64,000 bases of DNA. Origin: Thermus parvatiensis. Its GTDB lineage: Bacteria > Deinococcota > Deinococci > Deinococcales > Thermaceae. The translations under genes were made by a program, and so were the position numbers. Under the pieces are notes generated by a model. The model was given only the letters and a program-made list of their open reading frames with translations. It searched no databases and was not told where the DNA came from. The stretch lies in NCBI RefSeq assembly GCF_001535545.1, contig NZ_CP014141.1, positions 930,001 through 994,000 on the forward strand, read 5' to 3'. The first letter of the stretch is position 1, and every line of letters starts with the position of its first letter. Of the stretch, positions 50,511 to 59,494 are shown piece after piece.

Positions 50511-51709
50511 TGGAAGGGATCGCCAGCGTCAAGGAACTTCTGGAGGAGCTCAAGGCGGGCCGCCCCGTGATCCTGGTGGACGACGAGGACCGGGAGAACG
50601 AGGGCGACCTCATCATGGCGGCGGAGCACGTGACCCCGGAGTGGGTGAACTTCATGCTCAAGGAGTGCCGGGGCCTCCTCTGCGTGGCCCTCACGGAGGA
50701 GAGGGCCAAGGCCCTGGACCTCCCCCTCATGGTGGAGAAAAACCAAGACCCCCAAGGGACCCGCTTCACCGTGAGCGTGGACGCCCGGGGGACGACCACG
50801 GGGATCAGCGCTTACGAGCGGGCGGCCACCATCAGGCTCCTCGCCGACCCCGAGGCCACGGCCCAGGACTTCCGCCGTCCCGGGCACGTCTTCCCCCTGG
50901 TGGCGAGGCCCGGGGGGGTTCTGCGCCGCGCCGGGCACACCGAGGCCACGGTGGACCTGTTGCGCCTCGCCGGCCTCACCCCGGTGGGGAGCCTCATTGA
51001 GATCCTCAAGGAGGACGGCACCATGGCCCGCCTGCCGGACCTCTTGGCCTTCGCTAGGAGGCACGGCCTCAAGGTGGGCACCATCGCCGACCTCATCCGC
51101 TTCCGCTTGGAGCGGGGTGACCTTTACGTAAGGCGGGAGGCGGAGGCCCTGCTCCCCACCCGCTTTGGGGAGTTCCGCATCCTGGGCTACCGCGACCCCC
51201 TCACGGGGGAGGAGCACGCCGCCTTGGTCATGGGAAGCTGGGAGCCGGAGGAGCCCGTCCTCGTGCGCATGCACTCCGAGTGCCTCACCGGGGACGCCCT
51301 CCACTCCTTAAGGTGCGACTGCGGCTTCCAGAGGGACCTGGCCCTAGAGAGGATCGCCGAGGAGGGGAAGGGGGTCTTGGTCTACCTGAGGCAGGAGGGG
51401 CGGGGGATCGGCCTTGTGAACAAGATCAAGGCCTACCACCTCCAGGACCAGGGGCTGGATACGGTGGAGGCCAACCTGGCCTTAGGCTTTCCCCCGGACC
51501 TAAGGGACTACGGCGTGGGGGCCCAGATCCTCTACGACCTCGGGGTGCGGAAGATGCGCCTCCTCACCAACAATCCCAGGAAGGTCCGGGCCCTTTCCGG
51601 CTTCGGCATAGAGATCGTGGAGCGCATCCCCTTGAGGGCCGGGGACAACCCCTTTAACGAGCGCTACCTCCAGGCCAAGAAGGAGAAGCTCGGGCACTGG
51701 ATGGATTGA
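50510..51709 (+). CDS. ribBA: bifunctional DHBP synthase/GTP cyclohydrolase II
   Basis: Supplies both precursors of riboflavin. It has 399 residues: RibB domain (1 to about 200) with [34 protein letters not shown] and [24 protein letters not shown]; RibA domain with [20 protein letters not shown] (zinc Cys residues), [19 protein letters not shown] and [12 protein letters not shown] 50510 overlaps the ribE stop; GTG 50507 is also possible. ribH (lumazine synthase), often next, is not in the window. Confidence 0.97.
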   Translation: MEGIASVKELLEELKAGRPVILVDDEDRENEGDLIMAAEHVTPEWVNFMLKECRGLLCVALTEERAKALDLPLMVEKNQDPQGTRFTVSVDARGTTTGISAYERAATIRLLADPEATAQDFRRPGHVFPLVARPGGVLRRAGHTEATVDLLRLAGLTPVGSLIEILKEDGTMARLPDLLAFARRHGLKVGTIADLIRFRLERGDLYVRREAEALLPTRFGEFRILGYRDPLTGEEHAALVMGSWEPEEPVLVRMHSECLTGDALHSLRCDCGFQRDLALERIAEEGKGVLVYLRQEGRGIGLVNKIKAYHLQDQGLDTVEANLALGFPPDLRDYGVGAQILYDLGVRKMRLLTNNPRKVRALSGFGIEIVERIPLRAGDNPFNERYLQAKKEKLGHWMD

Positions 51710-51753
51710 GGCCGCTCTGCGCCTCCGGCGAAGGGGCTCCGGGAGGAGGGGGG

Positions 51754-51759
51754 TAGCAT
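51754..51759 (+). promoter_or_regulatory. -10 box of leaderless VWA-protein gene
   Basis: TAGCAT followed by AGGGGC (6 bases) and ATG 51766. Confidence 0.65.
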
Positions 51760-51765
51760 AGGGGC

Positions 51766-53883
51766 ATGCTCCCCCTCAGGGTCCTGGTCCTCCTCTTGCT
51801 CCTCCTCGCCTTTCTGGACCCCAGGTGGCCCCTTGAGGGGCGGGTGGTCTACCTCCTGGACTTCTCCCCCTCGGCCCGGGAAGCCGTCTTCGCCCTGGCC
51901 TCGAGGCTCCCCAAAGACGGGATCTACGTGGCCTTCGCCGAGCGGGCGGCCACCCTACCCTCGCCCACGGCGAGAAGGCTGGACCTTGGGGAGGGGACGG
52001 ACCTCCAGGAGGCCTACAAGGAGGCGCTCCGCCACCGGCCAAGCCGGGCGGTCCTAGTCTCCGACGGGCTTTTGGAGCCCATCCCTCCGCTTTTTCCCCT
52101 GGACGCCCTTTACGTTCCCCCGAGGCCTTACGTGGCGGTGCGGCTCGTTCCCCCGGCCTACCCCCTCTACGGGGAGACCGTGGGGGTGGGGGTGGTGCTG
52201 GAAGCCCCCGTGCCCGCGGAGGCGAGGGTCCGGGTGGAGGGGCCTGGGGGGGTCTTGGAAAGGGCCTTGCGGGTGGAGGGGAGGAAGGCCCTCGTCTATA
52301 CCTTTCCCCTCACGGAGAAGGCGGCGGTCCGGGCGGTGGCGGAAGGCCCTTGGGGGCGGAGCGGGGCGGAGGTGGAGGTGGCCCCTGCCGACCGGGCGAA
52401 GGCCGTGGTGCTGGGCGACCCGGCTGCGACCCGCTACCTCGAGGCCCAGGGCTTCCAGGTGGAGGAGGGCTTTACGCTTCCCCTGGAGGCGGACCTGGTG
52501 GTCGTGGGCACGGGGGTTTTGGACCTTCCCGAGGGGGCGCCCGAGGCCCTTAAGGCCTTCCTCCGCCGGGGGGGCGGCCTCCTCTTCACCGCCACCCCGA
52601 AGGGCCTCTTCTTCGGGGGCTGGGATAGGGCTTTGCCCGAGGAGCTTCCCCTGAAGCCCTTAGGCCGGGAGGGGGCGGCCTTGGTCCTCGTCCTGGACGT
52701 TTCGGGAAGCATGGAGGGGGAGAAGCTCGCCTTGGCGGTCTCCGCCGCCTTGGCCCTCGCCCGCACCGCCACCCCGGAGGACTACCTGGGGGTGGTGGTC
52801 TTCGCCTCCGGCCACCGGGTCCTCTTCCCCCGCGGCCCATGACCGACCGGGCCAGGAAGGAGCTGGAAACCCTCCTCCTCTCCTTGCGGGCCGGCGGGGG
52901 CACGGCCATGGGCGGGGCGCTCCGGGAGGCGGTCCGCCTCCTCGAGGGGGTGCCCCGGTCCCGGAAGGGGGTCCTGGTCCTCACCGACGGCCAGGTGGCG
53001 GACGACCGGGAGGCCCTTCTCGCCTTGGCGGAACGGAGCGGGGTGGAGGTCTCCGCCATCGCCCTGGGAGCGGACGCCGACGCCCCCTTCCTCGAGGCCC
53101 TGGCCCAGAGGGGCGGGGGGCGGTTCTACCGGGCGGCCTCCCCAAAGGAGCTTCCCCGCCTCTTCCTCCGGGAGGGGCAGGAGGTCTTCCGGGGGGAGGC
53201 CTTGGAGGGGCGGTTTCCCGTGGAGGCCAGGCCCCACCCCCTCACCGAAGGCTTCCGCTTCCCGCCCCTTTCCGTCCTCCTCCCCGCGAGGGCCGAGCCT
53301 TGGGCCGAGGTCCTCCTCACAAGCGGCGAGCGGGCCGTCCTCGCCATAGGGGAGCGGGGGGAGGGGAGGGTCGCGGCCTTGGCCACGGACCTCTCCCGCT
53401 CCTGGCGGGACTTCCCCGAGGCCTCGGCCTTTCTCGGGGGCTTTTCCGCTGGCTCATCGGGGCGAGGCGGGCCCTCGCCCTCTACGCCTACCCGGAGGGG
53501 GAGGGGGTGAGGGTGGTGGCCTTGGGCCCCCTGGAGGCGCCCGAGATCCTCTCGGGAGGGACGAGGCGGCCCATGGTCCCCACCGGGCCCCTCCGCTTTG
53601 AGGCCCGGGTGGAAGGGGAGGGGGTGCTTTTGGACAGGGGGCTCCGCCTCCCCCTCGCCCTTCCCCTCCCGGGGGAGTGGAGCCCGCGGGACGGGCGGGA
53701 GGTCCTGAGGGCCCTGGCCGAGGCCTCGGGGGGAGGCTTCTCGCGGGTCCCGAGGAGGTCTCCCCTGGGAAGGAGGCCCTTCCCTTGAGGCCCTTCCTCG
53801 TGGGCCTCGCCCTGGTCCTCTTCCTGTTGGAGCGCTTCCTAGAGGCCCGCCTTGACAGGGGGGCTTCCCGGGCCCTACCTTAG
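51766..53883 (+). CDS. membrane protein with VWA and glutamine-amidotransferase-like domains (three frameshifts)
   Basis: After repair a 706-residue protein. N-terminal membrane segment (LPLRVLVLLLLLLAFLD), a first Rossmann/VWA-like part (VVYLLDFSPSAREAVFALAS), beta-sandwich, then a class-I amidotransferase-like fold (VVVGTGVLDLPEGAPEAL, AFLRRGGGLLFTATPKG) and a true VWA domain with the MIDAS motif LDVSGSMEGEKLALAV and VLVLTDGQVADD. It ends with a single TM helix (PFLVGLALVLFLLERFLEA). Missing bases are at 52827-52831, 53436-53440 and about 53749-53751. Such GATase-VWA membrane proteins occur in several phyla, often by BatA/MoxR genes; none are here. The function is unknown. Confidence 0.72.
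53852..53881 (+). promoter_or_regulatory. mgtE promoter
   Basis: TTGACA (53852-53857) and TACCTT (53876-53881), 18-base spacer, lying inside the end of the VWA gene. This is one of the best -35/-10 pairs in the window. The leader of about 85 bases contains a hairpin GGCCGCC-CCCG-GGCGGCC (53931-53948). Confidence 0.65.
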
Positions 53884-53930
53884 GGCAGGTATGCGCGAAG
53901 GGCCCTTGCCCTCGAGTCCCGAGCGCTGAG

Positions 53931-53948
53931 GGCCGCCCCCGGGCGGCC
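53931..53948 (+). promoter_or_regulatory. strong leader hairpin before mgtE
   Basis: GGCCGCC and GGCGGCC, 7-bp all-GC stem around CCCG, 23 bases before the GTG. It is followed by TTCGG, not a T run. Too small for the known Mg2+ riboswitch (M-box). It may be an RNA stabiliser or a control element. Confidence 0.5.
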
Positions 53949-53971
53949 TTCGGCGGGAAAGGAGGCCGCCT

Positions 53972-55324
53972 GTGGAGGAAAAGCTGGCCGTTTCCCTCCA
54001 AGAAGCGTTGCAGGAAGGGGACACCCGGGCCCTCCGGGAGGTCTTGGAGGAGATCCACCCCCAGGACCTCCTCGCCCTCTGGGACGAGCTTAAGGGGGAG
54101 CACCGCTATGTGGTCCTCACCCTCCTCCCCAAGGCCAAGGCCGCCGAGGTCCTCTCCCACCTTTCCCCGGAGGAGCAGGCGGAGTACCTGAAAACCCTTC
54201 CCCCTTGGCGCCTGAAGGAGATCCTGGAGGAACTCTCCTTGGATGACCTCGCCGACGCCCTCCAGGCGGTGAGGAAGGAGGACCCCGCCTACTTCGAACG
54301 CCTTAAGGACTTCCTGGACCCAAAGACGCGGGCCGAGGTGGAGGCCCTGGCCCGGTACGAGGAGGACGAGGCGGGCGGCCTCATGACCCCGGAGTACGTG
54401 GCCGTGCGGGAGGGGATGACCGTGGAGGAGGTCCTCCGCTTCCTGCGCCGGGCCGCCCCCGACGCCGAGACCATCTACTACATCTACGTGGTGGACGAGG
54501 AGGGCCGCCTTAAGGGGGTGCTTTCCCTCAGGGACCTCATCGTGGCCGACCCCAAGACCCGGGTGAGGGAGATCCTGAACCCCAAGGTGGTCTACGTGCG
54601 CACGGACACGGACCAGGAGGAGGTGGCCCGCCTCATGGCCGACTACGACTTCGCCGTCCTCCCCGTGGTGGACGAGGAGGGCCGCCTGGTGGGGATCGTC
54701 ACCGTGGACGACGTCCTGGACGTGCTGGAGGCCGAGGCCACGGAGGACATCCACAAGCTCGGGGCCGTGGACGTGCCCGACCTGGTCTATAGCGAGGCGA
54801 GCCCGGTGGCCCTGTGGCTTGCCCGGGTGAGGTGGCTCGTGATCCTGATCCTCACGGGGATGGTCACGAGCTCCATCCTCCAGGGGTTTGAGAGCGTCCT
54901 CGAGGCCGTCACCGCCTTGGCCTTCTACGTCCCCGTCCTCTTGGGCACCGGGGGAAACACCGGCAACCAGTCGGCCACCCTCATCATCCGCGCCCTCGCC
55001 ACCCGCGACCTGGACCTCAAGGACTGGCGGCGGGTCTTCCTCAAGGAGGTGGGGGTGGGCCTCCTCCTCGGCCTCACCTTGAGCTTTCTCCTCGTGGGCA
55101 AGGTCTACTGGGACGGCCACCCCCTCCTCCTCCCCGTGGTGGGCGTGTCCTTGGTCCTCATCGTCTTCTTCGCCAACCTGGTGGGGGCTTTGCTCCCCTT
55201 CCTCCTGAGGCGCCTCGGCGTGGACCCGGCCTTGGTGTCCAACCCCCTCGTGGCCACCCTCTCGGACGTCACGGGCCTCCTCATCTACCTCTCCGTGGCC
55301 CGCCTGCTTTTGGAGGCGGTATGA
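53972..55324 (+). CDS. mgtE: magnesium transporter MgtE
   Basis: Mg2+-selective channel gated by internal Mg2+. It has 450 residues, exactly the crystallised T. thermophilus protein: N domain (1-130, helical superhelix LLPKAKAAEVLSHLSPEEQA), two CBS domains (131-260, YYIYVVDEEGRLKGVLSLRD and VLPVVDEEGRLVGIVTVDDV), plug helix, five TM helices with the pore motif VPVLLGTGGNTGNQSATLII. GTG 53972 has AAAGGAGG upstream. The last bases overlap the next gene (ATGA). Confidence 0.98.
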   Translation: MEEKLAVSLQEALQEGDTRALREVLEEIHPQDLLALWDELKGEHRYVVLTLLPKAKAAEVLSHLSPEEQAEYLKTLPPWRLKEILEELSLDDLADALQAVRKEDPAYFERLKDFLDPKTRAEVEALARYEEDEAGGLMTPEYVAVREGMTVEEVLRFLRRAAPDAETIYYIYVVDEEGRLKGVLSLRDLIVADPKTRVREILNPKVVYVRTDTDQEEVARLMADYDFAVLPVVDEEGRLVGIVTVDDVLDVLEAEATEDIHKLGAVDVPDLVYSEASPVALWLARVRWLVILILTGMVTSSILQGFESVLEAVTALAFYVPVLLGTGGNTGNQSATLIIRALATRDLDLKDWRRVFLKEVGVGLLLGLTLSFLLVGKVYWDGHPLLLPVVGVSLVLIVFFANLVGALLPFLLRRLGVDPALVSNPLVATLSDVTGLLIYLSVARLLLEAV

Positions 55325-56598
55325 GGCTTCGGATGCGCGTGGAGTGGAGCCGGGGAAGCCCCTACCGCTACGCCTGGGAGGGGAGAGGGCTTCGCTTCGT
55401 GGGCCAAGACCGCCCCGCCCCCGTGAACTACGGCCTCGTGGAAGGGCTCCTCAACCCGGCGGACGGGGAGGAGGTGGACGCGGTCTACCTGGGGCCGCCC
55501 CTCTCCCCGGGAGAGGAGGCGGAGGGCCTTGTGCTGGGCATGGTGGCCCTGGCCGACGGGGACCACAAGCTCCTCCTGGCCCAAAGCCCCGAGGGCCTGG
55601 ACCCTCAGGAGGCCGCCCGCCTCCTCGCCTGGTTCTCCCCGGAACGCCGGCCCACCCTTTTGGGGCCTGAGGAGGCCAGGGCCTGGGTGCAGGACCTAAA
55701 GGAGAGGCAGGACCGGCGCCTCGGGGCCTTCTTGGGCCTCGCCGTGGGGGACGCCCTGGGGGCCCAGGTGGAGGGCCTGCCCAAGGGCACCTTTCCGGAG
55801 GTCCGGGAGATGAAGGGCGGGGGGCCCCACCGCCTTCCCCCCGGGTTCTGGACCGACGACACGAGCCAGGCCCTCTGCCTGGCGGAAAGCCTCTTGCAGC
55901 GGGGGTTTGACCCCAAGGACCAGATGGACCGCTACCTGCGCTGGTACCGGGAGGGGTACAGGAGCGCCACCGGGGTCTGTTTTGGCCTCGGCCACGCCAC
56001 CAGGAGGGCCCTGGAGCGCTACGCCGCCACGGGCGACCCCTATGCGGGGGACGAGGCGGGGGCGGGAAACGGGCCCTTGATGCGCCTCGCTCCCCTCGTC
56101 CTCGCCTACGAGAACCACCCTGACCTGCTTTCCCTGGCCCGGCGCGCCGCCCGGACCACCCACGGGGCGAGGGAGGCCCTCGAGGCCACCGAGGTCCTCG
56201 CCTGGCTCCTCCGGGAGGCCCTGAGGGGGGCGCCCAAAGAGGCCCTCCTCGCCCTTAAGCCCTTCCGGGGGGCCGACCTCCACCCCGCCCTAAGGCGGGT
56301 GGTGGAAGGAGGGTTTTGGGAGGCGCCGGAGGAGGGGCCGGGCTACGCCCCCGGGACCCTGGCCGCGGCCCTTTGGGCCTTCGCCCGGGGGCGGGACTTT
56401 GAGGAGGGGATGCGCCTCGCCGTGAACCTGGGGGGGGACGCGGACACCGTGGGGGCGGTCTACGGCCAGCTCGCCGGGGCCTACTACGGCCTTGGGGCGA
56501 TCCCCGGGCGCTGGCTTAGGCCCCTCCACCTGCGGGAGGAGCTGGAGGCCCTGGCCCTCGCGCTCTACAGGATGAGCATGGCGTCCCCCAGGGAGTAG
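55321..56598 (+). CDS. fusion: inorganic-pyrophosphatase-like domain + ADP-ribosylglycohydrolase
   Basis: A 425-residue protein. Residues 1-125 resemble family I inorganic pyrophosphatase: RVEWSRGSPYRYAWEG, APVNYGLVEGLLNPADGEEV, DAVYLGPPLSPG and ALADGDHKLLLAQSP follow the E. coli enzyme's order around N-Y-G, D65, D70 and D102, but K29 and E31 appear as Arg and Ala, and D67 as Glu. Residues 135-425 are a DraG-type hydrolase: GAFLGLAVGDALGAQVEGLP, FWTDDTSQALCLAESLL (metal Asp pair), GNGPLMRLAPLVL and LGGDADTVGAVYGQLAGAYY. It is coupled to mgtE by ATGA. It may remove ADP-ribose from proteins or nucleic acid; the N-terminal domain's activity is unproven. Confidence 0.8.
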   Translation: MRLRMRVEWSRGSPYRYAWEGRGLRFVGQDRPAPVNYGLVEGLLNPADGEEVDAVYLGPPLSPGEEAEGLVLGMVALADGDHKLLLAQSPEGLDPQEAARLLAWFSPERRPTLLGPEEARAWVQDLKERQDRRLGAFLGLAVGDALGAQVEGLPKGTFPEVREMKGGGPHRLPPGFWTDDTSQALCLAESLLQRGFDPKDQMDRYLRWYREGYRSATGVCFGLGHATRRALERYAATGDPYAGDEAGAGNGPLMRLAPLVLAYENHPDLLSLARRAARTTHGAREALEATEVLAWLLREALRGAPKEALLALKPFRGADLHPALRRVVEGGFWEAPEEGPGYAPGTLAAALWAFARGRDFEEGMRLAVNLGGDADTVGAVYGQLAGAYYGLGAIPGRWLRPLHLREELEALALALYRMSMASPRE

Positions 56599-57602
56599 AA
56601 GCGGTAGCCCTCGGCCACGGCCAGGCGGTAGGCCTCGAGGGTCCGCTCCCTCCCCAAGAAGGCCGCCACCAGCATGAGGAGGGTGGAGCGGGGCAGGTGG
56701 AAGTTGGTGAAGAGGGCGTCAACCACCTTGAAGGTGTAGGGGGGGCGGATGAAGAGCCGCGTCTCCCCCTCGCCCGCCACCACCCCGACCCCTTCCCGGT
56801 AGGCGCTCTCCAGGGCCCGGACCACCGTGGTGCCCACGGCCACGACCCGCCGCCCCTCCGCCTTGGCCCGGTTCACGGCCTCCGCCACCTCCTCGGGGAT
56901 GGCGTAGGGCTCGGCGTGCATCTCGTGCTTCTCTGGGTCCCCCTTCACCGGACGGAAAGTGCCGGGGCCCACGTGCAGGGTGAGGAAGCGAAGCTCCACC
57001 CCCATTTCACGAAGTCTTTCCAGAAGCTCCGGGGTGAAGTGGAGGCCGGCGGTGGGGGCGGCCACGGACCCCGGGCGCCTGGCGTAGACCGTCTGGTAGC
57101 GCTCCATGGGGATCTTGGCCTTGATGTAGGGGGGAAGGGGAACCTCCCCCACCTCCTCCAGGTGGGCCACGAGGTCGCCTTGGAAGCGGAGGAGGCGCAC
57201 CCCGTCCTCCTCCACCGCCACCACCTCCGCCTGAAGGCCCGGGACCGGGGCCAGGTCCTTGGGAGAGAGGAGGAGGAGCCGGGTCCCGGGGGGCGCCTTC
57301 CTCGCGGGGCCCAGGAGGGCTTCCCAAAGCCCCGGAGAGCGCTCCCGCACCAGGAGGATCTCCACCTTTCCCCCCGTGGGCTTCCTGGCGAGAAGCCTCG
57401 CCGGGATCACCTTGCTCTCGTTGAAGACCAGGACGTCCCCGGGGCGCAGGAACTCGGGCAGGTCCCGCACCCGCTTGTGCGCCACCCGGAAGGGGCCTTC
57501 CCGGTAGACCACCATCATCCGGGCCATGTCCCTGGGCTCCACCCCTTCCTGGGCGATCTGCTCGGGGGGGAGGTGGTAGTCGTAGGCTTCCAGGCCTTCC
57601 AC
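56565..57602 (-). CDS. queA: S-adenosylmethionine:tRNA ribosyltransferase-isomerase QueA
   Basis: Adds the epoxycyclopentane part of epoxyqueuosine to tRNA using SAM ribose. It has 345 residues: YDYHLPPEQIAQEGVEPRD, LRPGDVLVFNESKVIPARL, VAAPTAGLHFTPELLERL, FLTLHVGPGTFRPVK, HEMHAEPYAIPEEVAEAVN and TNFHLPRSTLLMLVAAFLG. GTG 57602 is two bases after the stop of the NYN gene, so they form one transcript. The 3' end overlaps the convergent hydrolase gene by 34 bases. Confidence 0.97.
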   Translation of the reverse strand: MEGLEAYDYHLPPEQIAQEGVEPRDMARMMVVYREGPFRVAHKRVRDLPEFLRPGDVLVFNESKVIPARLLARKPTGGKVEILLVRERSPGLWEALLGPARKAPPGTRLLLLSPKDLAPVPGLQAEVVAVEEDGVRLLRFQGDLVAHLEEVGEVPLPPYIKAKIPMERYQTVYARRPGSVAAPTAGLHFTPELLERLREMGVELRFLTLHVGPGTFRPVKGDPEKHEMHAEPYAIPEEVAEAVNRAKAEGRRVVAVGTTVVRALESAYREGVGVVAGEGETRLFIRPPYTFKVVDALFTNFHLPRSTLLMLVAAFLGRERTLEAYRLAVAEGYRFYSLGDAMLIL

Positions 57603-57604
57603 GG

Positions 57605-58147
57605 CTAGCGCTCAGGCGACCGAGGCTCCATAAAGGCCCCGGGGATCTCGGGGAGGTGGGTGAAGCGGTCCACGGCGTCAATGAGCCTCTGGGCCGTGGT
57701 CTCCCGGAAGGCGATCACCTCCACCCGGATGCCCCGCTCCATCAGGACCTCGAGGATCTCCACGAAGTCCCCGTCCCCGCTCCCCAGGACCACCACGTCC
57801 AGGTAGGGCATGAGCCGGACCATGTCGGCAGCGATGCCCATGTCCCAGTTGCCGGAGTAGATGGGCCGCCCGCCTTCTCCCGTCTCCTTTACCGTGAGGT
57901 ACATCCGGCGGACCTTGTACCCGATGGTGGAAAGCTTGTAGATGAAGGGCCAGGCGGAGGTGTCCCCCTCCTTCTCCACCACGTAGGCGGTGGCCCGCAC
58001 CAGGCGTCTTCCCCCCACGGCGAAGCGCAGGAGGCTCTCAAAGTTGACGTTGCGCTCGTAGTAGTCCCGGGCCGAGTGGTAGAGGTTCTGGGTGTCCACG
58101 AACACCCCTACCCGCTGCTCCTGGTAGTGGCCGAGGGGTTCCGCCAT
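57605..58147 (-). CDS. NYN-domain (LabA/DUF88, PIN-like) protein
   Basis: A 180-residue soluble protein with the NYN nuclease fold: VGVFVDTQNLYHSARDYY (first Asp-x-x-N), the middle NWDMGIAADMVRLMPYLDVV, LGSGDGDFVEILEVLMERGI and VEVIAFRETTAQRLIDAVDR. The acidic residues of the family's metal site (D in VDTQN, D in NWDMGIAADM, DGDF) are all kept, so an RNase activity is plausible. Between glmM and queA on one strand; 9 bases follow the glmM stop, with no clear ribosome site. The target RNA is unknown. Confidence 0.88.
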   Translation of the reverse strand: MAEPLGHYQEQRVGVFVDTQNLYHSARDYYERNVNFESLLRFAVGGRRLVRATAYVVEKEGDTSAWPFIYKLSTIGYKVRRMYLTVKETGEGGRPIYSGNWDMGIAADMVRLMPYLDVVVLGSGDGDFVEILEVLMERGIRVEVIAFRETTAQRLIDAVDRFTHLPEIPGAFMEPRSPER

Positions 58148-58156
58148 CGGGGTCCA

Positions 58157-59470
58157 TCATACCGCCTGGGCCTCTTGGGAGAGGGCCCGGACGCGCTCGG
58201 CGAGCTCCCGCGCCACCTCCTCCGCCCCCTCCTCCGCCTCCACCATGACCCGGATCACGGGCTCCGTGCCCGAGGGGCGGACGTTCACCCGGCCCCTCCC
58301 CCCTAGCCGGGCCTCGGCCTCGCGGACGGCCTCCCCAAGCCTCGGGTCCGCCATCACCTTGGCCTTGTCGGAGACCCGCACGTTGAGGAGCACCTGGGGG
58401 TAGAGGGGAAGCGCCTCGTACCAGTCGGCGAGGTCCCCGCCCAGGGCCTTTAGGGCCTTCAGGGTGAGGAGGGCGGTGAGGAGGCCGTCCCCCGTGGTGT
58501 GGTGGCGGAGGAAGATCACGTGCCCAGAGGGCTCCCCTCCCAGGGCGAGGCCCGTCTCCTTGAGCTTCTCCAGGACGTACCGGTCCCCCACCGCTGCCCG
58601 GTGGAAGGCGAGTCCCCTTTCCTTGAGGGCCACCTCCAGGGCCATGTTGCTCATCACCGTCCCCACCACGCCCTTCTCCCCAAAGGCCAAGGCGGCGAGG
58701 TAGAGGACGTGGTCCCCGTGGAAGAGGCGCCCCTTGCGGTCTACGAGCTGCACCCGGTCCCCGTCTCCGTCAAAGGCGAGGCCCAGGTCCAGCCCGAGCT
58801 CCGCCACGAAGCGGCTCAAGGCCTCGGGGTGGGTGGAGCCGCAGCCCCGGTTGATGTTCCGGCCGTCCGGGGTGTTGAAGAAGGCCATGACCTCGGCCCC
58901 CGCCTTCTGGAAGAGCTTGGGCCCGATGCGGTAGGTGGCCCCGTGGGCGAGGTCCAGGCCCACCTTGAGCCCCGTGAGGTCCGGGGCGTGGGCGAGGAGG
59001 AAGTCCAGGTACATCCTCTCCGCCTCCCGGAAGTCCCCCACGGTGCCGATCCCCCGGGTGGGGTGATCTTCCAGGAGAAGGCGCTCTATCTCCTCCTCGG
59101 CTTCGTCGGGAAGCTTCTCCCCCGTGGGTCCGAAGAACTTGATGCCGTTGTCCTGGTAGGGGTTGTGGCTCGCCGAGATCACCGCCCCCGCCGTGGCCTT
59201 GAGGGCCTTGGTGAGGTGGGCGACCCCCGGGGTGGGGAGGACCCCGAGGTGCTCCACCCGCACCCCCTGGCTCATAAGCCCCGCCGCCAGGGCGGCCTCC
59301 AGGAGGTCCGAGGACTCCCGGGTGTCCTTGGCGAGGAGGACCACGGGCCTTTTTTCCTGGGTCCGGAAATAGGCCCCCGCCGCCTGGCCGAGCTTTAGGA
59401 CAAACTCCGGGGTAAGAGGAGGCTTCCCCGCCTCCCCCCGCACCCCGTCGGTGCCGAAGTAGCGCCTCAT
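58157..59470 (-). CDS. glmM: phosphoglucosamine mutase GlmM
   Basis: Interconverts glucosamine 6-phosphate and 1-phosphate, feeding UDP-GlcNAc to wall and bacillithiol synthesis. It has 437 residues: RRYFGTDGVRGEAG, phosphoserine loop VISASHNPYQDNGIKFF, metal loop AFDGDGDRVQLVD, GGEPSGHVIF sugar loop and NVRPSGTEPVIRVMVEA phosphate site. ATG 59470 is preferred: TATAGT lies 7 bases upstream, and an in-frame GTG at 59479 would fall inside that -10 box. Confidence 0.97.
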   Translation of the reverse strand: MRRYFGTDGVRGEAGKPPLTPEFVLKLGQAAGAYFRTQEKRPVVLLAKDTRESSDLLEAALAAGLMSQGVRVEHLGVLPTPGVAHLTKALKATAGAVISASHNPYQDNGIKFFGPTGEKLPDEAEEEIERLLLEDHPTRGIGTVGDFREAERMYLDFLLAHAPDLTGLKVGLDLAHGATYRIGPKLFQKAGAEVMAFFNTPDGRNINRGCGSTHPEALSRFVAELGLDLGLAFDGDGDRVQLVDRKGRLFHGDHVLYLAALAFGEKGVVGTVMSNMALEVALKERGLAFHRAAVGDRYVLEKLKETGLALGGEPSGHVIFLRHHTTGDGLLTALLTLKALKALGGDLADWYEALPLYPQVLLNVRVSDKAKVMADPRLGEAVREAEARLGGRGRVNVRPSGTEPVIRVMVEAEEGAEEVARELAERVRALSQEAQAV

Positions 59471-59477
59471 GGCGGCC

Positions 59478-59483
59478 ACTATA
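59478..59483 (-). promoter_or_regulatory. -10 box of leaderless glmM-NYN-queA operon
   Basis: TATAGT, then GGCCGCC (7 bases), then ATG 59470. Confidence 0.6.
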
Positions 59484-59494
59484 CCAGGGCTTCC

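Noticed and set aside
53931-53948. M-box (Mg2+) riboswitch before mgtE
   Set aside because: The leader is only about 85 bases with one hairpin; the M-box needs a larger three-stem aptamer.
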